A DNA stretch of 64,000 bases from Streptomyces sp. DH24 (GCF_029813775.1 NZ_JARVKW010000013.1:62001-126000); one strand, 5' to 3'; positions 28,651 through 37,929 are shown, counted from the stretch's first letter. Program-made: numbers and translations. The notes: generated from the sequence alone by a model not told the origin.

Positions 28651-28786
28651 GGGGCCCACCCCGACGGGGGTCGGGCCCCGGTCGGCAGGCCCGCCGCCGA
28701 TACAGATCGCGTTGTACTGGTTCACTCGCTGGACCGGGTCGGTCGCTGTGCGTGACCATGGCGCGGGCACAGGAAAGGTGGCGGCG

Positions 28787-29649
28787 ATGGCGACGGACAA
28801 CGGCGGCGGGGCGGGCGCAGGCGCGTGCGCCGGGGGCGGCGAGCCCGAACTCTCCGACAGTCTCAGGACGTTCGGCGCGGTCCTCAAGGCATTACGCGAG
28901 GAGGCGCATCTGACGCAGGAACAGTTCGCGCCCCAGGTGCGGTACTCGGTCGCCTACGTCGCCAAGATCGAGCAGGGCAAGCGGTTCCCGCCGAGGGACC
29001 TGCTGGAACGCTCGGAGTCGGTCCTGGGCCCGGTCGCGGGCCGGGTGCTGGCCGCGGCGGCCCGAAGCCTCACCCGGCGCGCGGGACTGGCGTCGTGGTT
29101 CCGGCAGTGGGCGGGGGTCGAGGAGGAGGCGATCTCCCTCTACACGTATGAATGCCGGGCTGTTGGTTGTTGCAGCCGGAGCCGTACGTCCGGGCCGTCT
29201 TCGACCGCAGGCTCCCGCCCGTCACGGAGGAACAGCTCGACCGCGAAGTGGCGGCCCGACTCGACCGCCAGCGCATCATCGCGCAGCGGCCCAACACCGC
29301 GTTCAGCTTCGTCATCGAACAAGCGGTGCTCGAACGGCACTTGGGCGGCCCCGAAGTGACGAAGTCCGTCATCGACCACCTGATCGCGATGGGCCGCCTG
29401 CGCAACGTCGAGATCCAGGTCATGCCGCTCCGCCAAGAGGATCACTGCGGAGTCGACGGACCCATGTATCTGGCCGAGACCCACGACCACCGTTGGCTCG
29501 GCTATACCGAGGGCCAGCGGTCGAGCAGCCTGATCACCGCCCCCAAAGACGTGAGCGTTCTGCTCCAACGCTATGGCAAGCTGCGCTCGCAGGCCCATGA
29601 CTGCAGGGCCTCGGTGAGCTTGCTGGAACGGATGCGAGGAGCACTATGA
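28787..29649 (+). pseudogene. HTH (XRE)-DUF5753 regulator broken by a frameshift
   Basis: The frame from ATG 28787 (AAGGTGG SD) gives an XRE helix-turn-helix (about residues 30-75; LTQEQFAPQVRYSVAYVAKIEQG) and the first part of DUF5753 up to LYTYECRAV. It then becomes nonsense. The rest of DUF5753 (LLQPEPYVRAVF to SLLERMRGAL) continues in the +2 frame to 29649. At the join (29158-29172) the expected V-P-G-L-L-Q needs about 18 nt but only 14 are present, pointing to a 4-nt loss in a GTTGGTTGTTG tract. The distal part could be translated alone from ATG 29152, but would lack DNA binding. Confidence 0.8.
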
Positions 29650-29837
29650 GCACCCACGAACTGAGCTGGTTCAAGAGCAGCTACAGCGGAAGCGAGGGCG
29701 ACAACTGCATAGAGATCGCCCTCCGCCCCGAAACCGTCCTGGTCCGCGACTCGAAGGACACGCGGCGGCCGGCGCTGGCCGTCTCCCGTGACGCCTGGTC
29801 GGCGTTCACGACCCTCGCGGCCGGCTCGCGCGCGTAG
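29646..29837 (+). CDS. DUF397 protein
   Basis: 63 residues, typical size, with the family opening LSWFKSSYSGSEGDNCIEIA and ending around AWSAFT. DUF397 proteins act with the HTH/DUF5753 regulator encoded just before them; start and upstream stop overlap (ATGA). Because the partner is frameshifted, this gene may be uncoupled or obsolete. Its stop lies 9 bp from the convergent GH43 stop. Confidence 0.9.
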   Translation: MSTHELSWFKSSYSGSEGDNCIEIALRPETVLVRDSKDTRRPALAVSRDAWSAFTTLAAGSRA

Positions 29838-29846
29838 CCGTCGCCG

Positions 29847-30923
29847 CTACTCGAAGAACTTCAGGCTCCACCCCGTGTTGGTGTTCTCGCCCGGTACGTT
29901 GGCCCGGCTGTAGGTGGTGTTGCCCCACCAGCAGAACGAGCCCGTGTACCAGTAGCGGTTCTCCCAGGAGTACGGCGTGCCCTTCGGGACCGCGTGGAAC
30001 ATCGAGGGGAAGCGCGGTCCGGCCGGCGGGCTCGTGTTGATGTCGCCGTCGAGCAGGACGAAGGTGTGGTGGCCGGGGCCGTTGACGTACAGCGTCGGGT
30101 CCCAGCCGCGCATCATCGTCGCGGGGTTGGAGCCGAACAGGCAGCCGTTGGACTTGTACCAGTCCCACACGTACGTCGGGTCGCCGCCCGCACGCAGCCT
30201 CAGATCGGCCAGGCAGTACTGGTCGCTCCAGCTGCCGTTGGCCGAGTAGACGATGTGCAGCTGGCCGTTCGGGTCCTTGATCGCCTCGGGGGCCTCGTTG
30301 ATGAACGGGTTGCCGACGACCCGCTCCCAGCTCTCGCGGGGCTGCGAGATGACGTAGCGGGCGCCGGTGGGCGTGGTGGGGCTGCTCATGCGGGCGATGT
30401 AGAGGTTCTGCTCGACGTTGGTGTCGCCGGCCCAGCCGGACCAGACGAACCAGCGCTGCCCGTTGAAGGTGAACAGCGTTCCGTCGATGGCCCACTTGTC
30501 GTCGGGCAGGGCGAGCTTCGACTCGGAGGTGTATCCGGAGTCGGGTGCGGCGGAGTGGATGACGTACATCCGGTGGGCGGCGCCGCGGCCCGCCGCGAAG
30601 TAGATGTAGTAGCGACCGCCGTCCCGCACGATCTCGGGGGCCCAGACCTCGCCGAGATTGCGGGTGTCCGACCAGACCTGCCGGGCGGGGGCGGCGGCGA
30701 GTCCGTCGGTGGACGAGGCCTGGCGCACCACGATGCCGGCGCCGGTCGACTGCACGGAGATGTAGGTGCCGCCGACCCGCAGGACGCTCGGGTCGGCGGC
30801 CCGCATCGTGGTCTGCCCCGCCCGCGCGGGCTCGGCGGACGTCAGCGACATCCCGGCGGCGAGGACACCGGCCATCAGGAAGGCCGCCACGCCGGAAAGG
30901 CAGCGGGTAAGTCTCGGTTTCAC
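29847..30923 (-). CDS. Secreted GH43 family glycosidase (arabinan/arabinoxylan active)
   Basis: 358 residues from GTG 30923 (AGGTG upstream); the frame stays open to an ATG at 30956. Signal peptide ends near ARA/GQ (residues 33-37). Five-bladed propeller triad: D44 (AADPSV, base), D147 (WAIDGT, pKa modulator) and E210 (NEAPEA, acid). The family includes arabinofuranosidases, arabinanases and beta-xylosidases; an arabinan/arabinoxylan substrate fits best but is not certain. No binding module. Probably LacI-controlled through the palindrome at 30982-30993. Confidence 0.88.
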   Translation of the reverse strand: MKPRLTRCLSGVAAFLMAGVLAAGMSLTSAEPARAGQTTMRAADPSVLRVGGTYISVQSTGAGIVVRQASSTDGLAAAPARQVWSDTRNLGEVWAPEIVRDGGRYYIYFAAGRGAAHRMYVIHSAAPDSGYTSESKLALPDDKWAIDGTLFTFNGQRWFVWSGWAGDTNVEQNLYIARMSSPTTPTGARYVISQPRESWERVVGNPFINEAPEAIKDPNGQLHIVYSANGSWSDQYCLADLRLRAGGDPTYVWDWYKSNGCLFGSNPATMMRGWDPTLYVNGPGHHTFVLLDGDINTSPPAGPRFPSMFHAVPKGTPYSWENRYWYTGSFCWWGNTTYSRANVPGENTNTGWSLKFFE

Positions 30924-30981
30924 GGCAAGCACCTGCACTTCCACGGCGGGCCACATTGACGGTTCATGACAGAGCGGTACT

Positions 30982-30993
30982 GAGAGCGCTCTC
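30982..30993. promoter_or_regulatory. LacI-type operator palindrome GAGAGCGCTCTC
   Basis: Perfect 12-bp palindrome 59 nt upstream of the GH43 start. It has the central GAGCGCTC core common to Streptomyces sugar-repressor sites of the CebR type. No cognate regulator is adjacent. The remaining 331-bp gap (30924-31254) contains no gene. Confidence 0.6.
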
Positions 30994-31087
30994 GCAGCAT
31001 CGCCACTTGCAGCGAACATGTCAATGGATGGCGGGGTGGTGAGCCGCTGTTCCAGCACCTTCAGCACCGCCGGGGCCAGCCGCACCG

Positions 31088-31113
31088 GCGTGGGCCGGGC
31101 GTCCGGCCCACGC
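31088..31113. terminator. Hairpin, 11-bp perfect stem with GCGT loop
   Basis: GCGTGGGCCGG (31088-31098) pairs perfectly with 31103-31113. It lies about 140 nt beyond the stop of the PQQ-propeller gene on the minus strand, and before the GH43 promoter. Confidence 0.55.
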
Positions 31114-31254
31114 ATCCTCGCGCCGCCGCTGCCGATGCGCTGCCCGGACGCGAGAACGCCCCTTCGTCATCGCCGGCCGCACCGCGAAGACGGTGAACAC
31201 ACGCCGCGTCCCCCGTCACTTCGACGCACGCCGCCGGACCCCGGTCGGCACTGC

Positions 31255-32514
31255 TCAGACGGGCAACGCGTGCAGCTTCCTGCCGTGCAGGGCGAACACG
31301 TGCGTCCCGTCGGTGGCCACCAACCACGCGTGGTAGTCACCGGACTTGTCGTTGAACCTCCAGCGCACGGCACCGGTCTTCGCGTCGATGGCGATCACTC
31401 CACCCTGCTTGTCGAGGTCCGTGGCCGCGTACAGGACACCGCCCACCTTCACGTACTGCCGGGGCACCGTGAGATGCGCTTCGGCGAGCGCCTCCGACTC
31501 CCAGATCTTCTGGCCGGTACGGGGGTCGAGAGCCCGCATCGTGCGGTCGCTGTCGGCGATGTAGAGCACGTCGTCCAGGACGGCCGGCTCCTTGAAGGCG
31601 ATGTAGCTCTCGGCCGTCTCCACCGACCACTTCACCGAGCCGTCGGCCAGGCTGAAGGCCTGCAGCGTCGGTCCCTGCGGAACGATCACCAGATCCTTGT
31701 GCACCGCGAAGAAGCCGTAGTTGGTCTTGGTGGTCCTGTGCGTCCACACCTGCTTGCCGGTGGCGGTGTCGCGCACCGTGAGGTTCTTCTTGAAGTCGGT
31801 GTAGACGAGGTGGCGGCCCTCGACATGGGCGTGGACGCCGTTCTGCTCGGTGCCGAAGTCCCGCTGTTCCTTCCACGCAAGCCTGCCCGTACGGCTGTTC
31901 AGCGCGGCGATCAGGTTGGTCCTGGACGAGCCGTCGTCCTCGAGGATCTCGGCGATGACGTACACCTGCTCGTCGTCCACGGCGATCGGTGCCGGCTGCC
32001 GGTAGTCCTTGCCCAGGTGGCTGCGCCAGGTCTCCTTGCCCGAGGCCGGGTCGTAACCGGCGACGCTGCCGTCGTACTTGGCGCTGGCCAGGTACAGCGT
32101 GCCGTTGTCGAGCAGCATCGGCGCTCCGGGGACCGCGCCGTCCTTCAGCGACCACTGTTCCTTGCCCGACGCGGCGTCCAGCGCGGCCAGCGGGTCGCCG
32201 CTGGCGATCACCACGCCGCCCGCGGCCACGAGTTCGTCGTTGTCACCGTAGGTCTGCGCGGAGGTCGTCCTGGTCCACACCGGCTCGGGGGCCCGCCCGT
32301 CCTTCCCGACACCGTCCGCGCCGGGCTTCTCACCGCCGCCCGGCTCGTCGCCACCGGACTCCGCACCGCCGGAGCCCACGGCATCGGAGCCGCTCTCGCG
32401 GCAGCCGACGGCGCCCGCGGTCAACACGGCCGCCATGAGCCCGCCACCGGCCAGCCGCAGCGCGCGCCGCCGGTTGAATCCGTGACTGGGCACACCGCCT
32501 CGTCGCACGACCAT
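31255..32514 (-). CDS. PQQ-binding-like beta-propeller lipoprotein
   Basis: 419 residues. Twin-arginine lipoprotein signal: RRRALRLAGG, then lipobox AVGC at about residues 35-38, followed by a Gly/Ser/Glu-rich linker (40-75). The rest is a seven- or eight-bladed propeller of the PQQ/BamB type, with repeated blades of the form ALDAASGKEQW, GYDPASGKETW, ALNSRTGRLAW, RDTATGKQVW and ALDPRTGQKIW. No dehydrogenase residues are evident, so it is probably an extracytoplasmic scaffold or sensor. GGAG lies 4 nt before ATG 32514. Confidence 0.88.
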   Translation of the reverse strand: MVVRRGGVPSHGFNRRRALRLAGGGLMAAVLTAGAVGCRESGSDAVGSGGAESGGDEPGGGEKPGADGVGKDGRAPEPVWTRTTSAQTYGDNDELVAAGGVVIASGDPLAALDAASGKEQWSLKDGAVPGAPMLLDNGTLYLASAKYDGSVAGYDPASGKETWRSHLGKDYRQPAPIAVDDEQVYVIAEILEDDGSSRTNLIAALNSRTGRLAWKEQRDFGTEQNGVHAHVEGRHLVYTDFKKNLTVRDTATGKQVWTHRTTKTNYGFFAVHKDLVIVPQGPTLQAFSLADGSVKWSVETAESYIAFKEPAVLDDVLYIADSDRTMRALDPRTGQKIWESEALAEAHLTVPRQYVKVGGVLYAATDLDKQGGVIAIDAKTGAVRWRFNDKSGDYHAWLVATDGTHVFALHGRKLHALPV

Positions 32515-32904
32515 GTCTCCGTACCCCCGTGAAATCGCCGGACCAGGAATGTTCGCGGGCCGACGCCGCAGCGACACACGACCCCACGGCCAGGAACGCT
32601 AACCGCCGCCACACCCCGCAGGGCTCCCCGGGCTCGATCCGGGACAGCTTCGTGAACCAATCGGGACACCGGACCGACGGGCGAGCCGCGCAATCGGCCT
32701 CCCTGCGGGCGCCGACGAGCCGCAAGACCGCACGGCTGGTCGTCGAGCGCGGCCGGGAGAGGCGTCCGTCTCACCGGTGTGCTCGGGCAGTTCGCCAGTC
32801 CGGCGCTGCCGCGCGAGGGAGCCGATACGGGCCGGCCAAGGCTTCGACCGCCTGGTCGAGGCCGTCGCCGCGCCGGCGGCAGTCGCGGAGGTTCTCGCAG
32901 GGCC
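32515..32904. other. Intergenic region, nothing recognised
   Basis: 390 bp between two minus-strand genes. Short open frames exist on both strands but none has SD, codon pattern or recognisable protein. It should contain the PQQ-propeller promoter and the GH63-like gene's terminator, but I cannot point to either. Confidence 0.4.
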
Positions 32905-34677
32905 TCACCCGGGCGACGACGTGCGCGACACGGGCACCGACGAGTCGCCGCTGCGGCTCACGTGTGCTTCGGCGAGCAGAAGGTAGCTACTGGCGGTCCA
33001 GGTGTAGGCGCGGTCCCGCAGGCCCGTTCCGGTCAGGGCATCGAAGTTCTCGGCGAAGCCATGGTTCTCGCACAGGGCGCGGAAGCGGGCGCTGATCTCG
33101 TCCGCCAGCCGGTGCTGCCCGGCGCGGCGCAGCCCGTCCTCGACGAGGACCGTGGCGGGGGCCCAGATCGGGCCGCGCCAGTAGCCGTCGGAGAGGTAGT
33201 GCGGGGAGGCCGGCAGTTCGGTGGCCAGTCCGTACGGGGTCAGGTGGGCCTCGATGCGGGCGGCCAGCACGCCGCTGACGTCATCCGGCAGATGCTCGCC
33301 CAGCACGATGGGCATCAGGTCGAGGAGGCTGGAACTGTGCCAGGTGTTGCCGCTCCCGACTCCTCGGGCGACGAACCGGTCGCCGTTCCAGAGCTGGTCG
33401 AGCATCGCCGCCTGCGTCGCCTCGGCGGCCCGCGTCCACCGATGGACGTCCTCCGGTTTGTTCAAGTGCGTTGCCAGTTCGGCGAGTTCGCGGAGCTGGA
33501 GGACGAGGAAGGCGGCCAGGTCCGCGGTGACGACCACGCGTTCGGGGTCGAAGGTGGTGGCGTTGTCCCAGCCGCTGTCGTTGCCGTGCTGGTAGTGGGG
33601 CAGTGCGGCCCCGGGCGCACGTCGACTGGTGAGCCAGAAGTCCGTCCAGCGTGCCAGCCTGTCGTACGTCTCGGCCAGCTCCGCCGGGCCGGGTGGCACG
33701 GTCAGCCGGCGCCGCAGGTGGCCCAACGCCCAGCCATGGACGGGCGGTTTGACGAAGTTGCGGAGAACCTCGGAGTGGGTGACCGAATCGGGCAGTGCCC
33801 CGGTCCCGTCCTGGTGGTCGAAGGGCAGGTGATACTGGTCCCACGCCAGTTCGGGCTGTCCGGGTGCCAGGGCCAGGGCGTTGAAGCAGTGGTCCCAGCT
33901 CCAGACCTTGTCCATCCAGTGCTTGGACATGAGGACGCCGGGCCGGGTGACCAACCCCGTCGGGTGGACGGTCGCGGACCACACGACGTAGGCGGCGAGT
34001 TCGGCGGCCGGGGTGGCGGACGACCGCCAGGGGGCCACCGTGTCGACGAAGTCCGCGAAGGAGCTCTGCGCGGCTTCGACGATCTTGTCGAAGGCTGCCG
34101 TCCGGGCGTACGCGGGGCGGGCGGTGTCGAGTTCCTCGATCGCGATCTCCCAGGGGCCGTCCGCGTCGGCGGCGACGGTCAGGCCGCGGTCGCCGCTGCC
34201 CAGGGCCTGGCTGCCGAACGTGTCGGTGACCGTGCCGGAGAGCACGGTGACGCGGTAGCGGCGACCGGTCTCGTACGAGGTGAACACGTACGCGTCCACC
34301 GACGCGTCGTGGAAGAAGTAGGTGCCGCTGAACGGGGTCAGCGTCCGGGCCGCCGCGGAGACGCGCAGCGGCAGCCCCGCACCGCGCAGCCGCACCGTGT
34401 CCGGCGACTCGTAGGCGAGGTCCACACGGCCGGCGGCGGCGGTCCAGCTCAGCAGGCCCGGAGTCGCCGCCACGCGGGTCCCGGCCCGCTCCCCCGTCGC
34501 GGCGTCCAGCGGCACGAGGCTCACCACGGCGTGCATGCCGTTCTGGTGGGAGACGAGGTGGAGGTCCTCGGCCCAGGTCTTCTCCGCCAGCACCGGGGAG
34601 ATGTCGAACCAGGAGCCGTACGTGCTGAACGGGATGTCCTGGACGGAGAAGGCCGGGCCGGATCGGGCGGCGGTCAT
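32905..34677 (-). CDS. GH63/MGH-type (alpha/alpha)6-barrel glycosidase, cytoplasmic
   Basis: 590 residues without a signal peptide. An N-terminal beta-sandwich (about 1-200) precedes an (alpha/alpha)6 barrel with HWMDKVWSWDHCFNALAL (near 255), NDSGWDNATTF (near 375, holding the likely catalytic acid in this clan) and DGYWRGPIWAPATVLV near residue 505. It resembles mannosylglycerate/glucosylglycerate-type and mannosyl-oligosaccharide glucosidase-like GH63 enzymes. Last gene of an ABC transporter operon, so it probably cleaves the imported oligosaccharide inside the cell. Substrate unknown. Confidence 0.8.
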   Translation of the reverse strand: MTAARSGPAFSVQDIPFSTYGSWFDISPVLAEKTWAEDLHLVSHQNGMHAVVSLVPLDAATGERAGTRVAATPGLLSWTAAAGRVDLAYESPDTVRLRGAGLPLRVSAAARTLTPFSGTYFFHDASVDAYVFTSYETGRRYRVTVLSGTVTDTFGSQALGSGDRGLTVAADADGPWEIAIEELDTARPAYARTAAFDKIVEAAQSSFADFVDTVAPWRSSATPAAELAAYVVWSATVHPTGLVTRPGVLMSKHWMDKVWSWDHCFNALALAPGQPELAWDQYHLPFDHQDGTGALPDSVTHSEVLRNFVKPPVHGWALGHLRRRLTVPPGPAELAETYDRLARWTDFWLTSRRAPGAALPHYQHGNDSGWDNATTFDPERVVVTADLAAFLVLQLRELAELATHLNKPEDVHRWTRAAEATQAAMLDQLWNGDRFVARGVGSGNTWHSSSLLDLMPIVLGEHLPDDVSGVLAARIEAHLTPYGLATELPASPHYLSDGYWRGPIWAPATVLVEDGLRRAGQHRLADEISARFRALCENHGFAENFDALTGTGLRDRAYTWTASSYLLLAEAHVSRSGDSSVPVSRTSSPG

Positions 34678-34754
34678 GAGATGTCACTCGTTTCTCGGGC
34701 AGGGGGCCGGCGGGCGGCACGGCCGTGGCGAGGGGGAAGGAGCGGGGAAAGGGG

Positions 34755-35621
34755 TCAGTCCTTGACGGCACCGGCGGTCACACCGGCGGCGACGTAGCGC
34801 TGGGCAAGGACGAGGATGACCGCGGCCGGCAGCGAGGCCACGACCGCGGTGGCCATGATGGCGTTCCACTCCTGGTTGTTGTTGCCGATGTAGTGGTAGA
34901 TGCCGAGGGTGATCGGCTCGTGGGGGCCGCCGTTGACCAGGGTTCCGGCGAAGACGAAGTCAGACCAGGACCACAGGAACGCGAACAGGGACACCGTGAC
35001 GACGGCGTTGCGGCTCATCGGCATGACGATCGACCAGAAGGTACGCAGGGGCCCGGCGCCGTCCGTCTTCGCCGCCTGCATCAGCTCGCCGGGGATGCCG
35101 GACATGAACGCGGTGAAGATGAGCACCGCGAAGGGAACGGCCAGGGTGGAGTCGGCGACGATCAGGCCGGGGACGGACTGGAGCAGACCGAGGCCGAGGT
35201 AGATGGCGTAGAAGCCCATCGCCATGATGATGCCGGGGATCATCTGGGCGACCAGCAGGACGAAGCCGAGGAGGCCGCCGCCGCGCGGGCGCAGCTTGGC
35301 CAGGGCGTAGCCGGCCGGTGCGGACAGGGCCACGGTCAGGACGACGGTGCCCAGGCCGATGACGAGGCTGGTGCCCAGGTAGGGCAACTGCTCGGCGAGG
35401 ACGGTGCGGTAGCCGTCCAGGGTGCCGTCGACGGGGAACAGGTCCGGTGGGCTCTTGCGCATGTTCTGGTCACGGGTCAGGGACACGTTCAGCATCCAGT
35501 AGACCGGGAAGAGCATGATCCCGGTCAGCGACAGACCGACGGCCGTCTTTCCCCAGGTGCGCGTGCGCCTTCCCCGGGTGTGCGTGGTGTTTCCCCGGGT
35601 GTGCGTGGTGTTTCGGTTCAT
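34755..35621 (-). CDS. Sugar ABC transporter permease (MalG type)
   Basis: 288 residues, six membrane helices, EAA loop QAAKTDGAGPLRTFWSIVMP (about residue 190). The N-terminus carries a duplicated NTTHTRG heptad from a 21-bp tandem duplication at 35570-35611. ATG 35621 overlaps the previous permease's stop (ATGA) and has GGGATGG upstream; ATG 35627 is less likely. Works with the next two genes and the shared MsiK-type ATPase (inference). Confidence 0.9.
   Translation of the reverse strand: MNRNTTHTRGNTTHTRGRRTRTWGKTAVGLSLTGIMLFPVYWMLNVSLTRDQNMRKSPPDLFPVDGTLDGYRTVLAEQLPYLGTSLVIGLGTVVLTVALSAPAGYALAKLRPRGGGLLGFVLLVAQMIPGIIMAMGFYAIYLGLGLLQSVPGLIVADSTLAVPFAVLIFTAFMSGIPGELMQAAKTDGAGPLRTFWSIVMPMSRNAVVTVSLFAFLWSWSDFVFAGTLVNGGPHEPITLGIYHYIGNNNQEWNAIMATAVVASLPAAVILVLAQRYVAAGVTAGAVKD
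35570..35611. repeat. 21-bp tandem duplication inside permease N-terminus
   Basis: TTCCCCGGGTGTGCGTGGTGT occurs twice head to tail, in frame, preceded by a diverged third copy (about 35549-35569). It adds seven residues per copy to the cytoplasmic N-terminal tail. Confidence 0.85.
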
Positions 35622-36589
35622 GACCATCCCTGCTTTCGCTGCACCCGGATGTACACCAGGCCGAAGACCAGGGCGGCGACCACCAGCAGGTTGCCGACGG
35701 CCGCGCCCGGGCCGAAGGCGGGGAGCTGGTTGCCGAATCCGAGTTGGTAGGACCAGGTGGCGAAGGTGGTGGAGGACTCCGCAGGGCCGCCCTTGGTCAT
35801 GATCCAGATGATGTCGAAGACCTTGAGCGTGTAGACCAGGCCCAGGAGCAGGGTGATCGCGGACACCGGGCGCAGCAGCGGGAAGGTGATGCTCCAGAAC
35901 CGCCGCCAGGCGCCCGCCCCGTCCAGGGCCGCGGCCTCGTACAGCCCTGCCGGAATGGACTGCAGGCCGCTGTAGAGCACGACGAGGTTGAACGGTACGC
36001 CGATCCAGATGTTCGCGATGATCACCGAGGTCAGCGACCAGCTCGGCGAGGTCAGCCAGTTCACCGGGGCGATGCCCATCCCGTGCAGGGCGGCGTTGAC
36101 GATGCCGGAGTCGCTGTTGAGCATCCACGACCAGGTGGAGGCCGACACGATCAGGGGCAGCAGCCAGGGCACCAGGAACAGGGCCCGCAGCGTGGCGGAG
36201 AGCCGGAAGTGCTGGTGGAAGAAGACCGCGAGCGCCAGCCCGATGACGTACTGGAAGGCCAGGCACACCACGGTGAACAGGACGGTGTGGAGCAGGGCGG
36301 GGAGGAAGGTCGCGTCGGCGAAGACGGTCCTGTAGTTCTCCAGGCCCGTGAACGGGGCATCGCCCTGGACGAAGGAACGGACGGTGTAGTCGCGCAGGCT
36401 CAGGTCGAGGTTGCGGTAGAGGGGATAGGCGTAGAAGAGAACGAGGTAAAGGGTCACCGGGGCGAGGAAGGCCCAGGCGGCCCACTGCTGGGAGACGGGG
36501 CGGCGCCGTTTCCGGGACGGTGCGGCAGGGGCCGCCTCGCCGGGGCCGGTCTCGGACCCGGCGAGCGGCACTTGTGTCATGTGACTCAT
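35618..36589 (-). CDS. Sugar ABC transporter permease (MalF type)
   Basis: 323 residues from ATG 36589 (MSHMTQ); ATG 36580 is an alternative. A basic/Pro-rich cytoplasmic N-terminus (about 35 residues) precedes six helices. The EAA loop EAAALDGAGAWRRFWSITFP is near residue 225. Follows the binding protein by 19 nt and overlaps the MalG-type permease by ATGA. Confidence 0.9.
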   Translation of the reverse strand: MSHMTQVPLAGSETGPGEAAPAAPSRKRRRPVSQQWAAWAFLAPVTLYLVLFYAYPLYRNLDLSLRDYTVRSFVQGDAPFTGLENYRTVFADATFLPALLHTVLFTVVCLAFQYVIGLALAVFFHQHFRLSATLRALFLVPWLLPLIVSASTWSWMLNSDSGIVNAALHGMGIAPVNWLTSPSWSLTSVIIANIWIGVPFNLVVLYSGLQSIPAGLYEAAALDGAGAWRRFWSITFPLLRPVSAITLLLGLVYTLKVFDIIWIMTKGGPAESSTTFATWSYQLGFGNQLPAFGPGAAVGNLLVVAALVFGLVYIRVQRKQGWS

Positions 36590-36608
36590 CACGGACCCTG
36601 GCGTCCGG

Positions 36609-37850
36609 CTACTTGACGGCGGACTGGGCGGCGGCGAGCGCGTCCTTCGGGGACTTCGAGCCACTGAGGGCGGACTGGACGGCCTTCCACAACTGCTCGG
36701 AGATCTTCGGGTACGTGGTGCCCAGATTGTCGCTGGTGCGGCCCTTGGCCGCCTTGACCGCGTCCACCCACGGCTTGAGCTCGGGGTCGGCCGCCATCTG
36801 CTTGCCCTGCACCTCGGTGGTGGGGGCGACGTAGGAGAGGGTGGTGTCGGTGTCGTACAGGTTCTGGGTGCTGGTCAGACAGGCCGCGAGCTTCTGCGCG
36901 GTGGCGTAGCGGCCGGTGTCGCCCTGCACCGGGAGGGTGACGAACTCGCCGCCGGTCGGGGCCGCGGCGCTGCCGCCGTCGGCGCCCGGTATGGGCAGGA
37001 CGCCGTAGTCGAATCCCGCCTTCTTGGCGTTGGCGAGCTGCCAGGTGCCGTTCTCGGCGAATGCGTAGTCGCCGGTCGCGAACTCCTGCCAGCTGGTGGT
37101 CTGGGTGTTGTTGAGCACGGAGTTGGGGGCGTAGCCCTTGTCCAGCCAGTCCGTCCACAGGGACAGCGCGGAGACGGCCGCGGAGGAGTCGATGTCGGTC
37201 AGTTCCGCGCCCGAGCCCCAGAACCACGGCAGGAACTGGAAGCTGCCCTCCTCCGTGCCGATCGCGGAGAAGGTGATGCCCTTCTTGCCCGCCTTCTTGA
37301 CCTTCGCCAGCGCCGCCGTCATGGTCGGCCAGTCCTTGACCGAGGCGATGTCCACCCCGGCCTCCTTCAGGACTTCCTTGTTGTAGTACAGGGCAAGGGT
37401 GTTGGCGCCGATCGGAGTGCCGTAGGTCTTGCCTTCCAACTGGCCGGCCGCGAGCAGGTTGGGGTTCACGTCCGAGGTGTCGAGCTTGTTCTCTTCGGTG
37501 GTCGTGAGGACGCCGGCCTCGGCGAGGGTCGACACCACCGGGTTGTCGACGATGAGGAGGTCCGGGGAGTTGTCCTGCTGCGCGGCAAGGAGTGCCTTGT
37601 TCGCCAGGTCGCTGGTGTCGAAGCCGGTCCGCTTGATCCGCACGTCCGCCTCGGCGCCGCAGGAATCGAGGAGCTTGCTCCAGGCCGAGCCCTTGGCGAA
37701 CTGCGGGTAGGGGTCCCAGACGGTGTACGTGCCGTCGTCGGCGCCCTTCGCCCCGGTGCTTCCCGAGCCGCAGGCAGTGGCGCTGAGGGCGACGACCAGG
37801 GCGGTCGCAGCCGCGGTCGTCAGACGGCGCTTTCTGGCGGAGCTGTTCAT
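36609..37850 (-). CDS. Sugar-binding lipoprotein of ABC transporter
   Basis: 413 residues. Basic N-terminus and hydrophobic stretch ending in lipobox SATAC (C27), then a type 1 extracellular sugar-binding fold. ATG 37850 has AAGGA 7 nt upstream; the frame is open to 37874 but that extension adds little. First gene of a binding protein-permease-permease-GH63 operon that follows the LacI gene on the same strand. Confidence 0.9.
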   Translation of the reverse strand: MNSSARKRRLTTAAATALVVALSATACGSGSTGAKGADDGTYTVWDPYPQFAKGSAWSKLLDSCGAEADVRIKRTGFDTSDLANKALLAAQQDNSPDLLIVDNPVVSTLAEAGVLTTTEENKLDTSDVNPNLLAAGQLEGKTYGTPIGANTLALYYNKEVLKEAGVDIASVKDWPTMTAALAKVKKAGKKGITFSAIGTEEGSFQFLPWFWGSGAELTDIDSSAAVSALSLWTDWLDKGYAPNSVLNNTQTTSWQEFATGDYAFAENGTWQLANAKKAGFDYGVLPIPGADGGSAAAPTGGEFVTLPVQGDTGRYATAQKLAACLTSTQNLYDTDTTLSYVAPTTEVQGKQMAADPELKPWVDAVKAAKGRTSDNLGTTYPKISEQLWKAVQSALSGSKSPKDALAAAQSAVK

Positions 37851-37929
37851 CGCGGGTTCCTTTGTCTTGAGCATGCGGGTGCCGAGGGCGGTGAGCAGAG
37901 GGAGAGCGCGGGCATGCCGAACGGCGCGG

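Noticed and set aside
29150..29180. Programmed ribosomal frameshift in the DUF5753 gene
   Set aside because: No slippery heptamer with a downstream structure is evident, and the alignment needs missing nucleotides (about 4), which fits a deletion better.
29152..29649. Separate gene starting at ATG 29152
   Set aside because: It begins in the middle of a DUF5753 domain with no SD; better read as the distal half of a broken gene.
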